Below the pieces are notes generated by a model, which was not told the DNA's origin, ran no database searches, and saw only the letters and a program-made list of their open reading frames with translations. Positions 9,422 through 19,083 of a stretch of DNA of 64,000 bases are shown here, piece by piece. The position numbers were made by a program, and so were the translations under genes. Source of the DNA: an uncultured Clostridia bacterium (GTDB taxonomy: Bacteria > Bacillota > Clostridia > Christensenellales > UBA1242); NCBI GenBank assembly GCA_947588355.1, contig CANPYI010000003.1, forward strand, positions 1 through 64,000, in the 5' to 3' direction. How positions within the stretch are numbered: the first letter of the stretch is position 1; each line of letters starts with the position of its first letter.

Positions 9422-10144
9422 TTAATAATTTCGAAACCAAGCCAAAAATTCAGTATTTCCGTCACCGCCCTTGATTGGAGAGGATATCAGTCCACACTTT
9501 TTAAAATTGTTTAATTCAAATTCATGCACAACGTTTTCAATAACTTTGCCATGAATTTTTTCATCTTTGACAATTCCCTTGTGCTTACGTGCATACTGCT
9601 CTCCAACTTCAAACTGAGGCTTTATCAGTGCCACTATATCCACTTTATCTCCCTCAAAATCCATGGATAATTTTTTTGCAAATTTTGTCAAACTCACAAA
9701 AGACACGTCAATCACCACAATTTGAGTGTCTTTAAAAACATTTTTTGATAAATTCAAAAAATTTGTCTTCTCCAAATTTATCACTCTTTTGTCCTTGCAT
9801 AATTTTTCGGCGAGTTGCCTTTCACCTGTGTCAACAGCATAAACTTTTTTTGCTCCATTCTGCAAACAAACGTCTGTAAATCCGCCAGTTGAAGCACCAA
9901 TATCCAAAACAACCTTGCCTGACAAATCAATATCAAATTCTTCGACCGCTTTCTGCAATTTGAATCCTCCGCGAGAGACAAACTCAAAAGGTTTTGCCAC
10001 AATTTTTGCGTCAAATGGACAATCAAAAGAAACTTTGGTGACCAAATTGCCGTTCACCAAAACACGTTCACTTTCGATTGCTTGTTTGGACTTCTCCCTT
10101 GATGGGTAAAAGCCGTTTTGCACCAAAAACAAATCCAATCTCAT
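9422..10144 (-). CDS. tlyA: TlyA family rRNA (cytidine-2'-O)-methyltransferase
   Basis: S4-like N-terminus MRLDLFLVQNGFYPSREKSKQAIE plus VLDIGASTGGFTDVCLQNGAKKVYAVD. Confidence 0.9.
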   Translation of the reverse strand: MRLDLFLVQNGFYPSREKSKQAIESERVLVNGNLVTKVSFDCPFDAKIVAKPFEFVSRGGFKLQKAVEEFDIDLSGKVVLDIGASTGGFTDVCLQNGAKKVYAVDTGERQLAEKLCKDKRVINLEKTNFLNLSKNVFKDTQIVVIDVSFVSLTKFAKKLSMDFEGDKVDIVALIKPQFEVGEQYARKHKGIVKDEKIHGKVIENVVHEFELNNFKKCGLISSPIKGGDGNTEFLAWFRNY

Positions 10145-10220
10145 GAAAGTGATTATATCACACAAAAAACTTTTTCACAAATTGTTTACTTTCACATACT
10201 ATGATAATGGAGGCAAACAA

Positions 10221-10454
10221 ATGAAATACACATGTAAATATCAGACAGGTTGTTATCAAGATTTGCGTCCATTTGGCAGTTGCTGTCCGGGATTTGGTCA
10301 AAATTGGCAAAATTTTGGATGTGGCTGCCAGCCAACTTGCGTGCCACCCATTCCGCGATGTCCCCTTCCATGCGGAAACTGTTGTACGCAAGAAAATGTT
10401 CTTTATTTTGCAATAGGATATCTCTTGGCTTCAAACAATTCAAAAAATTTCTAA
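10221..10454 (+). CDS. Cysteine-rich small protein
   Basis: 77 aa, 11 Cys; GGAGG SD about 8 nt upstream of ATG. Confidence 0.65.
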   Translation: MKYTCKYQTGCYQDLRPFGSCCPGFGQNWQNFGCGCQPTCVPPIPRCPLPCGNCCTQENVLYFAIGYLLASNNSKNF

Positions 10455-10509
10455 AAAAGATTTTCAAAGGCTTAGATTGCAAAAATAGGTAAAAAGTGAG
10501 ATATCAAAA

Positions 10510-10537
10510 AAAAGGCAGGATAAAAATCCTGTCTTTT
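10510..10537. terminator. Terminator between convergent genes
   Basis: AAAAGGCAGGAT/ATCCTGTCTTTT stem. Confidence 0.7.
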
Positions 10538-10563
10538 AATTATTCATTATTTTGCATAAATAT

Positions 10564-12339
10564 TCACAACAACTTTTCCCAGTCTTTCAAAAAAGTGCGG
10601 CATGTCGCAAACACATCGTCAAATGTTTTTTCTTTGGTCAAATCACAATCAGCAATCTTTAATAAGGATATCGGGTCAGTTGAACTCCCCGAAGATAAAA
10701 ATTTGAGATATTTTTTTGCAAAATCTTTTTCTTTCAAAATTTTGCCACAAATTTCTATTGCCGCAGTGATGCCGGTTGCATATTTATACACATAAAAACT
10801 GTCATAAAAGTGCGGAATTCTTGCCCATTCATATTTCATCTGCGGAATTTGTTTAACTTTTTTGCCATGGTAAAAATTGTTTAATTCTTCGTATTTTTCG
10901 CAAAGTAATTCGGCAGAAAGTGGATTTTCCTTTTCATATTCTTCATGAGCAAATTGTTCAAACTCAGCAAACATTGTTTGCCTGAAAATAGTCGAGCGAA
11001 CTTCACTTAAAAACTTGTCGTACAAAGTTATTTTTTCTTTGTCGGTTTTTGCATTTTGCAAAAGGTAATTCAAAAGCAACATTTCATTTGTTGTACTTGC
11101 AACTTCAGCCACAAAGATCACATAATCGGCGGTTTGGATTGGTTGGTGCATGTTTGAAAAATAAAAGTGCATTGCATGACCTAATTCATGTGCCAAAGTG
11201 AACACACTTTCCAGATTATCTTCAAAGTTCATAAGCACAACAGGTGTCATACCCTTGCCCTCTGCCGCACTTGAAAAAGCGCCGCTATATTTGTTTTTTG
11301 TTGGATAAACATCAATCCAACGCTCTTTTTTTGCCCTGTCAATAAGCGCAACATACTCTTTGCCAAGTGGTGCGGTGGCTGATTTGACAAGTTCGATTGC
11401 CTCATCATAAGTGTATTTTTTTGAAACGCTTCCAACAGGTGCAAAAGTGTCATAAATAGCAATATCTTTTTGCTTAAGCATCTTGCGTTTTACTTCAAAA
11501 AATTCTTGCAAAATGTCAACATTTTCTCGCACTTTTTTGATAAGCATTTCATAAACTTCAGGTGCAATTTCTTCGCAAAAAAGTGACTCTGAAAGTGCCG
11601 ATTTATATTTTCTTACTTTTGCCAAAACACAATCCTCTTTGACGTTTGCTATATAGGAAGAAGCAAGTGTATTTATAAATTCTCCTCTTTTGCCATTTAT
11701 GGCCTTAAAAGCGTTTTCTCTCAGCTTCCTATCTTGACTTTCGGCATAAACTCCAAACTTGCTTTGTGAAAGTGGATATTTTTTGCCCTTGCTGTCCTCT
11801 ATGTCGGCAAATTTCAAGTCAACATCATTAAACTTGTCAAACACATCTTCTGTTCCACCCATCGCCTCACTCAAATTTGTCAACAACATTTCTTCTTTTG
11901 CGGAAAGAGAGTGTTTCTTTTGTCTTATTGTCGCTTCAAAATATCTTGCATACAAAGAAAATTTTGGATTTTTGTGCAAACCATTAAGTTTTGACACAGA
12001 AAACTTGTCAATTTCACTTTCAAGAGGTGTAAGTGCTCGCAAAAGTTTGGTCAAAACAACATTGCGTTTTTCCATCATCTCATTGGCTTTTCTGTCTCCC
12101 CTATCTTCGCATTGACGCAAAAAAGAGTAACAAGTTTTGCCTGCCTTTTCATTTATTTTTGTTTTCATATCAAGATATTTTTTAAGTACATTGTCATCTG
12201 ACAACTTGCCAGAAAACTGAGCAAATTTTTTGCTTTCACTTTCAATTTCATCCAAAAGTTTGTAAAAATCATCATCATCTTTACAAAATTTTGACAAATC
12301 CCACTTGTATTTTTCTTCAATTTGACTTCTTTCCTTCAT
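10564..12339 (-). CDS. pepF: Oligoendopeptidase F (M3 family)
   Basis: HELGHAMHFYFSN zinc motif; 591-aa M3-type ORF. Confidence 0.93.
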   Translation of the reverse strand: MKERSQIEEKYKWDLSKFCKDDDDFYKLLDEIESESKKFAQFSGKLSDDNVLKKYLDMKTKINEKAGKTCYSFLRQCEDRGDRKANEMMEKRNVVLTKLLRALTPLESEIDKFSVSKLNGLHKNPKFSLYARYFEATIRQKKHSLSAKEEMLLTNLSEAMGGTEDVFDKFNDVDLKFADIEDSKGKKYPLSQSKFGVYAESQDRKLRENAFKAINGKRGEFINTLASSYIANVKEDCVLAKVRKYKSALSESLFCEEIAPEVYEMLIKKVRENVDILQEFFEVKRKMLKQKDIAIYDTFAPVGSVSKKYTYDEAIELVKSATAPLGKEYVALIDRAKKERWIDVYPTKNKYSGAFSSAAEGKGMTPVVLMNFEDNLESVFTLAHELGHAMHFYFSNMHQPIQTADYVIFVAEVASTTNEMLLLNYLLQNAKTDKEKITLYDKFLSEVRSTIFRQTMFAEFEQFAHEEYEKENPLSAELLCEKYEELNNFYHGKKVKQIPQMKYEWARIPHFYDSFYVYKYATGITAAIEICGKILKEKDFAKKYLKFLSSGSSTDPISLLKIADCDLTKEKTFDDVFATCRTFLKDWEKLL

Positions 12340-12352
12340 TGTTTTCCCCTTT

Positions 12353-13045
12353 TTATCTTGTAAAATATCTTTCCATTCTAAACTTGTTCCAAGGCGATTT
12401 GTCTTCTGGACAAGCCAAAAACATCAGTTTTTCTTTCGTTGTTGGATGAGTGAAGGACAACTTTCCTGCCCAAAGCCCCAATGCACCCGTGCGACCGGTC
12501 GCCTTGCCATATTTGACATCGCCGACAAGCGGAAATCCTATATTTGCAAGTTGCAGTCTGATTTGGTGACTTCGCCCTGTCAAAATTTTCACTTCAAGCA
12601 AACTTTCATTGCCATTATCTTCCAAAACTTTGTAAACAAGTTCGGCTTTTTTTGCTCCCTTTTCGCTCATAGGCACAATTTTGACAATGTTGTCCTTTTC
12701 GTCTTTCTTGACATAGTTTACAAGCGTTTGAGTTTTTATTTTCACAACACCTTGAGTTATTGCATAATAAGTTTTCTCAATTTCGTGCGTTTTAAACTGT
12801 TCGGAAAGACGTTTTGCTGACTTTGAATTGCGTGCAAACACCATAATTCCACCTGTAGGCCTGTCCAATCTGTGCACAAGTCCAACAAAAGCCTCGCCCG
12901 TTTTGTTATATTTTTGCTTTATATAATCTTTCACCAATGAAAGCATGTCTTCGTCACCGCTATCATCTGGTGCCGAAGGTACATTTTGAGGTTTCAGGAC
13001 AACAACAATTTGATTGTCCTCATAAAGCACAGTCAATTTTTCCAT
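12353..13045 (-). CDS. RluA/RluD family pseudouridine synthase
   Basis: LVHRLDRPTGGIMVFARNSKSAKRLSEQF and LLEVKILTGRSHQIRLQLANIGFPLVGD. Confidence 0.93.
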   Translation of the reverse strand: MEKLTVLYEDNQIVVVLKPQNVPSAPDDSGDEDMLSLVKDYIKQKYNKTGEAFVGLVHRLDRPTGGIMVFARNSKSAKRLSEQFKTHEIEKTYYAITQGVVKIKTQTLVNYVKKDEKDNIVKIVPMSEKGAKKAELVYKVLEDNGNESLLEVKILTGRSHQIRLQLANIGFPLVGDVKYGKATGRTGALGLWAGKLSFTHPTTKEKLMFLACPEDKSPWNKFRMERYFTR

Positions 13046-13875
13046 ATTTTCACTCCTGTTGCACCGCATGGCAAAACAAGGCCTTCGTTGGTCGGAAGTC
13101 CGATTTCATCTGCCTCAACATTGTCGGGTCCAAATACGCTTTTCAATATATTGGCAATTACAGTTGGCTGCAGTCCTGTGGTGTAAGAATTTATCAACAC
13201 AAAAAGAGGTTTTTCGGACAAAACACCTTTGCAGAGTTCCACAAAATCTGCCAGATTGTCCTCCAACTTCCACATTTCTCCACTTGGACCTCTTCCATAA
13301 CTTGGCGGGTCCATAATAATGGCATCATATTTGTTTTTTCGACGTATTTCTCTTTCAATAAACTTTGCGCAATCGTCCACAATAAAGCGTATGTTTGAGA
13401 TATTGTTCAGTTTGGCATTTTCCTTGGCTCTTTCAACCATGCCCTTGCTGGCATCAACATGTGTCACACATGCTCCAACGCTTGCAAGAGCAGCTGAAGC
13501 GCCACCCGTGTAGGCAAACAAGTTTAAAATTTTTATTTCACGATTTGAGTTTTTAACAAGTTGTTGCATAAGTTCCCAATTCACCGCTTGTTCAGGAAAA
13601 ATTCCGGTGTGCTTAAAGCCCATTGGCTTGACAATAAACTTAAGTTTTTTCCAATCAATAAGCCACTGCTCTGGAATTTGTTTGTTGTAGTGCCAAAGTC
13701 CGCCACCCTCTTTGCGCTCATAAAAGGCATCAACACCCCTTTTCAAATCCTTTTTTGCATGCCAAATGACTTGCGGATCAGGTCGAAGCAGTTTGACGCC
13801 TGCCCAATCTTCAAGTTTTTCTCCGTCACCGGTGGCAATAACGCGATAATCCTTCCAAGAATCTGCAATCCTCAT
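13033..13875 (-). CDS. Class I SAM-dependent methyltransferase (RlmI-like)
   Basis: ILNLFAYTGGASAALASVGACVTHVDASKGMVERAKENAKLN and IIMDPPSYGRGP motifs. Confidence 0.85.
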   Translation of the reverse strand: MRIADSWKDYRVIATGDGEKLEDWAGVKLLRPDPQVIWHAKKDLKRGVDAFYERKEGGGLWHYNKQIPEQWLIDWKKLKFIVKPMGFKHTGIFPEQAVNWELMQQLVKNSNREIKILNLFAYTGGASAALASVGACVTHVDASKGMVERAKENAKLNNISNIRFIVDDCAKFIEREIRRKNKYDAIIMDPPSYGRGPSGEMWKLEDNLADFVELCKGVLSEKPLFVLINSYTTGLQPTVIANILKSVFGPDNVEADEIGLPTNEGLVLPCGATGVKIWKN

Positions 13876-13890
13876 AATTTGCCCTCAAAA

Positions 13891-16800
13891 TCATTTTTTG
13901 ACTGTTTGCAATTTTGTGATAATAAAACTATCCCCAACTTCTATATTGCGTTCAATGTCAGGATTGTCTATTTTTTCAACTGCACGCACAATCAAAACTT
14001 CTTGTTTAATCTTGTCCATAAAGTTGTAAAGCATCGTGGCAAGTTGCTCGTCAGCCGTCTCAAAATATGCATAAAGTCGGTCATCAATCGCAAAGTCGGC
14101 GTCTTTACGCAAAACTTGAAGTCCGCGCACAAACTCGCGATACAAACCTTCCAACACAAGTTGTTCGTCAAGTGTGATATCAAGCACAACAGTGTTTCCG
14201 TTTTCGTGAGCAATAACAAAATCTGTCTTTGGCTTCTTTTCCAAAACAAACAACTCTCCGTCAAGGTCCTTAAATTCGCCAACAGACACTTTTCCTGCCT
14301 TGAAGCCTTCCACAACTTTTTTCATGTCTTGGTCATCTAAGTTTGCAAGTGCAATCTTAAGTTTTTGCACATCACCCTTAAGCACAGCGCCCGCTTTTTT
14401 AAAGTTGACAGTCAAAAATTCGTCATTAAATTTGGCATCGTCTGTCACTGCTTCCAAAGTTTTGACATTCAATTCATCTTTTATGATGTCAGCAAAATCT
14501 TTCAAAACATCAACAGTATTTTCTCCGCCCGCAACATAAAGTGTTCGCAGTGGCTGTTTTATTTTTATCTGATTTTCATTACGCAATCTTTGTGCTGTTG
14601 ACATAATGTCACGTGCAACTGCGGTCTTTTCAAGCACTCCCTCAAATTTCTGCTTGCAAATTGCAGTTGGATATCCCGAAAGCATTATCGCCTCGGCCTC
14701 GTTTGGCTCTATCTCGCGCACAAGATTTTGCCAAATATATTCTGTCACAAACGGAATGACCGGTGTCATCACGCGAATGATTGCTTTGATTGCATTATAC
14801 AAGCACCAATATGCTGTAAGTTGGTCTTCCTTGTCATCAGACTTCCAAAATCTTTTACGATTTGAACGGATATAGAAATTGGATATATCATCAACCAATT
14901 TTTCAAAATCTTTGACCACCAAGTATTGCTTGTCCTCTGCATAATTCACATCGCTGTCAGAAACAAACTTGTTTATGCTTGCCAAAAGCCATTTGTCCGA
15001 AATTGTGAGATTTTTTTCAGAAAGTTTAAAGTTGTCAAATCTAGGATTGTCAATCACAGCATAAGTGTTAAAGAATGTGTAAACATTCCAAAATGCCAAA
15101 ATTTTTCGCCTTGCCTCATCTGTCAGTCCAAAGCCAAAGCGCATGTCATACACAGGACTTGAAGAAGAAAACAAATATCTTATTGCATCGGCGCCAACTT
15201 TGTCTGCAACATGATCTGCTTCCAAAGTGTTTCCGCCGCTCTTGTGAAACTCGCCACCATTTTCATCACGAACATATTGATAGGTCACAATTTTTTTGTA
15301 TGGTGCTTTGCCGGTCAAAACAACACTCATAATAAGAAGTGAATAAAACCACAATTTTATTTGTTCAATCATCTCACAAACATAGTCGCTAGGAAAATTT
15401 TCCTCAAAAAACTTTTTGTCAGAGAAGTATTTTTTCGTCGAGAAAGGAGTTATGCCTGCATCTAGCCACACATCGCCGACTTCCGGCACTCTTGAAACAG
15501 TTGCACCGCAGTCACATTTTATTTTGATATCATCAATCCAAGGTCTGTGGATATTTGGCAACTTGTCCACAAGTGCAGGATCAACCGCTTTTTGTTTAAG
15601 TTCTTCCAAACTGCCGATCACATGCACCTTGCCACATTTTTCGCAGACGTAAAAAGGCAGTGGCAGCCCATAAAAACGGCTGCGAGAGATATTCCAGTCG
15701 CCCATATTGTTAAGCCAATCTTTCATACGTTTTTTTGCATAATCTGGCTTAAATTCGACTTCCTCAATCGCCTTGAGTGCAAGCGGACGAATTTCGTCCA
15801 TTTTGATAAACCATGCCGATATAAGTTTGTACACCAAATCTGTTTTGCAACGCCAACAGAAAGGATAGGAGTGTTTGTACTTGTGAGCATACAAAAGTTT
15901 TCCATCTTTTTTCAAACGCTCAACAACCAAATCAACAACATCTGTTGTTTTTTTTCCGGCAAGAAAGCCCGTGCTTTCCAGCATCACACCTTGCTCGTTG
16001 ATAGGACAGATTTCTGCAAGTCCAAGACTTTGTCCAAGTTCAAAATCTTCCGCACCACAGCCCGGAGCAATATGCACAACACAAGTGCCTTCAGCATTGT
16101 CAACCATATCCCAAGCCACAACCTTGTGAGCAAATTGTTGCTCAGAAAGTTCTGGAAAACAAGTCTCATATTCCAAGCCTACAAGGTCTTTTCCCTTGAA
16201 AGTTTCCAAAATAGGCAAATCCTTTTTAAGCACTTTCAATCTGTCTTTTCCAAGAACAATATTCTCGCCTTCAAAATTCACCTTAACATATTCAAAATCA
16301 GGATTAACGGCAAGAGCAACATTGGCAGAAAGTGTCCAAGGAGTTGTTGTCCATGCCACAATCTTAAAGTCTTTGTTTTTGACAGGAAATTTGGCAAAAA
16401 TTGCAGTATGCTCCACTTCATGATAAGATGATGACATCTCATGTTCTGACAGACTTGTCCCACAACGTGGACACCAAGCCATAGGACGATTTTTCTTGAC
16501 AATCCAGCCATGACTGTCACACTCTTTCAAAAAGTGCCAAATAGAAGTGATATTTTCGTCAGTGTTGGTATAGTATGAATTGTCCCAATCCATCCACTGC
16601 CCCATTCGAATAGATTGTTTTGTGATTTCATTGCCAAAATGTTCAACACGCTCCATACATTTGTTTGTAAATTTGTCAATGCCATAGTTGACTATCTCAG
16701 GCTTGCCATTAAGCCCAAGTTCCTTTTCAACATTTACTTCCACCCAAAGACCTTGTCCGTCAAAGCCGTTTTGATATTGACAATCACGGCCCTTAAGAGC

Positions 16801-17013
16801 GTTGTATCTTATTGTCAAATCTTTGAGAGTGCGTCCCCAAAAGTGATGCACGCCAAGTCTGTTGTTGGCAGTTGCCGGGCCGTCAAGAAACTTAAATCGT
16901 TCGTGCCCCTCGTTTTTTTTCATCAGTTTTTCAAAAGAATTATTTTCTTTCCAAAATTTTAAAATGCCTTTTTCCATTTCCACAAAATTTGGTACTGTAG
17001 GTTCTTTTTTCAT
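13891..17013 (-). CDS. ileS: Isoleucyl-tRNA synthetase, type-2-like, variant GVHH motif
   Basis: About 1040 aa; IleRS core (NGFDGQGLWVEVNVEKELG, WMDWDNSYYTNTDEN, WCPRCGTSLSEHEM); GVHHFWG in the HIGH position. Confidence 0.92.
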   Translation of the reverse strand: MKKEPTVPNFVEMEKGILKFWKENNSFEKLMKKNEGHERFKFLDGPATANNRLGVHHFWGRTLKDLTIRYNALKGRDCQYQNGFDGQGLWVEVNVEKELGLNGKPEIVNYGIDKFTNKCMERVEHFGNEITKQSIRMGQWMDWDNSYYTNTDENITSIWHFLKECDSHGWIVKKNRPMAWCPRCGTSLSEHEMSSSYHEVEHTAIFAKFPVKNKDFKIVAWTTTPWTLSANVALAVNPDFEYVKVNFEGENIVLGKDRLKVLKKDLPILETFKGKDLVGLEYETCFPELSEQQFAHKVVAWDMVDNAEGTCVVHIAPGCGAEDFELGQSLGLAEICPINEQGVMLESTGFLAGKKTTDVVDLVVERLKKDGKLLYAHKYKHSYPFCWRCKTDLVYKLISAWFIKMDEIRPLALKAIEEVEFKPDYAKKRMKDWLNNMGDWNISRSRFYGLPLPFYVCEKCGKVHVIGSLEELKQKAVDPALVDKLPNIHRPWIDDIKIKCDCGATVSRVPEVGDVWLDAGITPFSTKKYFSDKKFFEENFPSDYVCEMIEQIKLWFYSLLIMSVVLTGKAPYKKIVTYQYVRDENGGEFHKSGGNTLEADHVADKVGADAIRYLFSSSSPVYDMRFGFGLTDEARRKILAFWNVYTFFNTYAVIDNPRFDNFKLSEKNLTISDKWLLASINKFVSDSDVNYAEDKQYLVVKDFEKLVDDISNFYIRSNRKRFWKSDDKEDQLTAYWCLYNAIKAIIRVMTPVIPFVTEYIWQNLVREIEPNEAEAIMLSGYPTAICKQKFEGVLEKTAVARDIMSTAQRLRNENQIKIKQPLRTLYVAGGENTVDVLKDFADIIKDELNVKTLEAVTDDAKFNDEFLTVNFKKAGAVLKGDVQKLKIALANLDDQDMKKVVEGFKAGKVSVGEFKDLDGELFVLEKKPKTDFVIAHENGNTVVLDITLDEQLVLEGLYREFVRGLQVLRKDADFAIDDRLYAYFETADEQLATMLYNFMDKIKQEVLIVRAVEKIDNPDIERNIEVGDSFIITKLQTVKK

Positions 17014-17033
17014 ATTATCTCCTATTGCAATTT

Positions 17034-17792
17034 TCAATAATTTTCCAAAATCTTGTTCATTTTCATAACATCAGCTGCGGTCATAATTCCCAAAGGTTTT
17101 TCTCTTGCACCACCATTTTGCGTCACCAAGATTGCAAGCATCTTGGAATTTTTGTGAAACATATCAAGTGCTTGCTCCACAGTGATGTCTTTGTTTGCAA
17201 ATGCATAATAATCACTGTGTTCAATCTTTGAAAGCATGTCCTCAATCTTCACGGAATCCAAGAAACTTTCTGCTTTTCCGCCGGACAGCAGGTGTTTTCC
17301 AAAAGCGTCAATGATTTTTTGTCCGTTTGCAACGCCAATGATTTCATTTCCCTTAAACACGGGCAAGTTTGAATAGCCCGACGACGCAATTGTGCAAATC
17401 ACCTCCCGCATAGACATACTTGACTGCACTGCCAAAACATCTCGCCTTGCCACAACCTCCAAAGCACGCGGAGGAGTTGTCAAAAGTTTTTCAATCTTTT
17501 CAATTTTTTCCACAACATCGTCGTGAGGTTCGGCAATAATAAAATCATTATTGTCATGCACAATCGCATTTCTCAACCTTCCGTAGCCAATCAAATCGTC
17601 TTCATATTTTCGCACTGTATAGTTGAATGCAACTGCCTTTCGTACTGCTTCCGAAAATCCCATACTGCGATTAAAGTTGTATCTGGTTTTAAGTGCATAG
17701 TCAATATTGTTGAATGCCGACAAAAAGCGTGCAGCATTGCTTTTTGGCACGGTGTCAATAATTTGTTCTGAATTTTTGTCTTTCTTTCCCAT
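17034..17792 (-). CDS. CBS-domain protein with N-terminal HEPN-like region
   Basis: CBS-pair-like C-terminal half (SMSMREVICTIASSGYSNLPVFKGNEIIGV; EKPLGIMTAADVMKMN); GRLRNAIVHDN in the N-terminal half. Confidence 0.7.
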   Translation of the reverse strand: MGKKDKNSEQIIDTVPKSNAARFLSAFNNIDYALKTRYNFNRSMGFSEAVRKAVAFNYTVRKYEDDLIGYGRLRNAIVHDNNDFIIAEPHDDVVEKIEKIEKLLTTPPRALEVVARRDVLAVQSSMSMREVICTIASSGYSNLPVFKGNEIIGVANGQKIIDAFGKHLLSGGKAESFLDSVKIEDMLSKIEHSDYYAFANKDITVEQALDMFHKNSKMLAILVTQNGGAREKPLGIMTAADVMKMNKILENY

Positions 17793-17897
17793 TTTACCTC
17801 TCAATTGTAATCAAACTAATTATACATAAAAAGAAAGAAAAAGAAAAACAAAAAACGCACTAAAATAAAAAAATATTGTCAACAAAACAAACAAAAC

Positions 17898-18581
17898 TTA
17901 TTTTGCTGGAGAATAAGTAAGTGGCGAGTTTGCACCAAGATAAACCTGTGGAACTTTTCCACTGATAACACTTTCTGCAACAAGAACTTCTGTCACACTG
18001 TCAACGGTGGTGGAATAAGCCGGCAAAACCAAAGAAACACTTGCGTAAAGTTTTATATACAACGAATGTTCGGTGTTGTTGACGCCTGCACCTTCAAACT
18101 TGCTTTCAAAAACAGAAGTCATTGCACCGATAGGCATAAGTTTCAAACTAACCTTTGGCCCAATGCCCACCAAAAACGGCAAACCGGTGAAAGTCCCAAG
18201 TGCAACATCAACACCGTATTTGCCCATTTGGTCAAGATAAATTTGTGCAACCTGATAAAATTTGCGAGCCATAAGATTGAGTTTGACCGTATCCAAGGAA
18301 ATAAACACAACTTCGTTTTGCGAATTTGTTTCAATATGCACCAAGTCTTCATATCGAAATCCTTCTTCACCCAAAACATCACAAACTGCATCACTGACAG
18401 CAGAAGTTGAAAGTGAAAAAACTGTTGCCTTTGTCGCCTCAACTACAACAGGATTGACAACAAAAAACACATAGCAAACAACAAGTATCAGGCACATACA
18501 AAAAGAAAAAACAACAAGCCTGAATTTTCGCTTTTTCCTCTTTTCATATTTTTGCTGATACAAACTTACTCTGCATTTCAC
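17898..18581 (-). CDS. yunB: Sporulation protein YunB
   Basis: N-terminal TM; NSQNEVVFISLDTVKLNLMARKF, VALGTFTGLPFLVGIGPKV region. Confidence 0.85.
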   Translation of the reverse strand: MKCRVSLYQQKYEKRKKRKFRLVVFSFCMCLILVVCYVFFVVNPVVVEATKATVFSLSTSAVSDAVCDVLGEEGFRYEDLVHIETNSQNEVVFISLDTVKLNLMARKFYQVAQIYLDQMGKYGVDVALGTFTGLPFLVGIGPKVSLKLMPIGAMTSVFESKFEGAGVNNTEHSLYIKLYASVSLVLPAYSTTVDSVTEVLVAESVISGKVPQVYLGANSPLTYSPAK

Positions 18582-18652
18582 AAAATATGTATATGCTGTG
18601 ATGCGTCAAATTTTGACAAAATATTTAAGAGCGATAACTCGAAAATAAACAC

Positions 18653-18692
18653 AATATATGGTGTATTATGTATGCGTAATACACCATATATT
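18653..18692. terminator. 16-bp perfect inverted repeat 3' of the spoVA genes
   Basis: AATATATGGTGTATTA - 8 nt - TAATACACCATATATT, 12 nt past the spoVAE stop. Confidence 0.55.
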
Positions 18693-18704
18693 TGGCAGCC
18701 TAAA

Positions 18705-19073
18705 CTACTTTTTTGTGTGAGAATGGAATATAAGAGCAAACAAAAATGCAAAGCCTATCGCCGCTGCGATGCCACCGGCAGTGGCAGTCAGGCCGCCCGT
18801 GAATATCCCCAAAAAGCCATGAGTTTTCACCGCACCGATTGCACCTTTTGCAAGCGAGGCACCAAATCCAACAATAGGCACATTTATGCCCGCTTTGGCA
18901 AAATCTGAAATATAATCAAAAAGCCCAACTGCTTCCAGAAAGACGCCTATAAGCACAAAAGTGACAAGAATTCGTGCAGAGGTTATGTTTGTTGTGATTA
19001 TCAAAAGTTCACCAAGAGCACACACCAATCCGCCAACCAAAAACACCCACAAATAAGTCAAAAATATTTCCAT
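18705..19073 (-). CDS. spoVAE: Stage V sporulation protein AE
   Basis: Small multi-TM protein, position after spoVAD, GFGASLAKGAIGAVKTHGFLGIFTGGLTATAGGIAAAI. Confidence 0.92.
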   Translation of the reverse strand: MEIFLTYLWVFLVGGLVCALGELLIITTNITSARILVTFVLIGVFLEAVGLFDYISDFAKAGINVPIVGFGASLAKGAIGAVKTHGFLGIFTGGLTATAGGIAAAIGFAFLFALIFHSHTKK

Positions 19074-19083
19074 CTCTCCTCCT

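Noticed and set aside
15547-16431. 294-aa plus-strand ORF
   Set aside because: Antisense to ileS, whose reading frame is unmistakable.
17793-17897. T-box leader for the CBS-ileS transcript
   Set aside because: Only about 100 nt of A-rich sequence; no TGGNACCGCG-type T-box motif or terminator/antiterminator seen.
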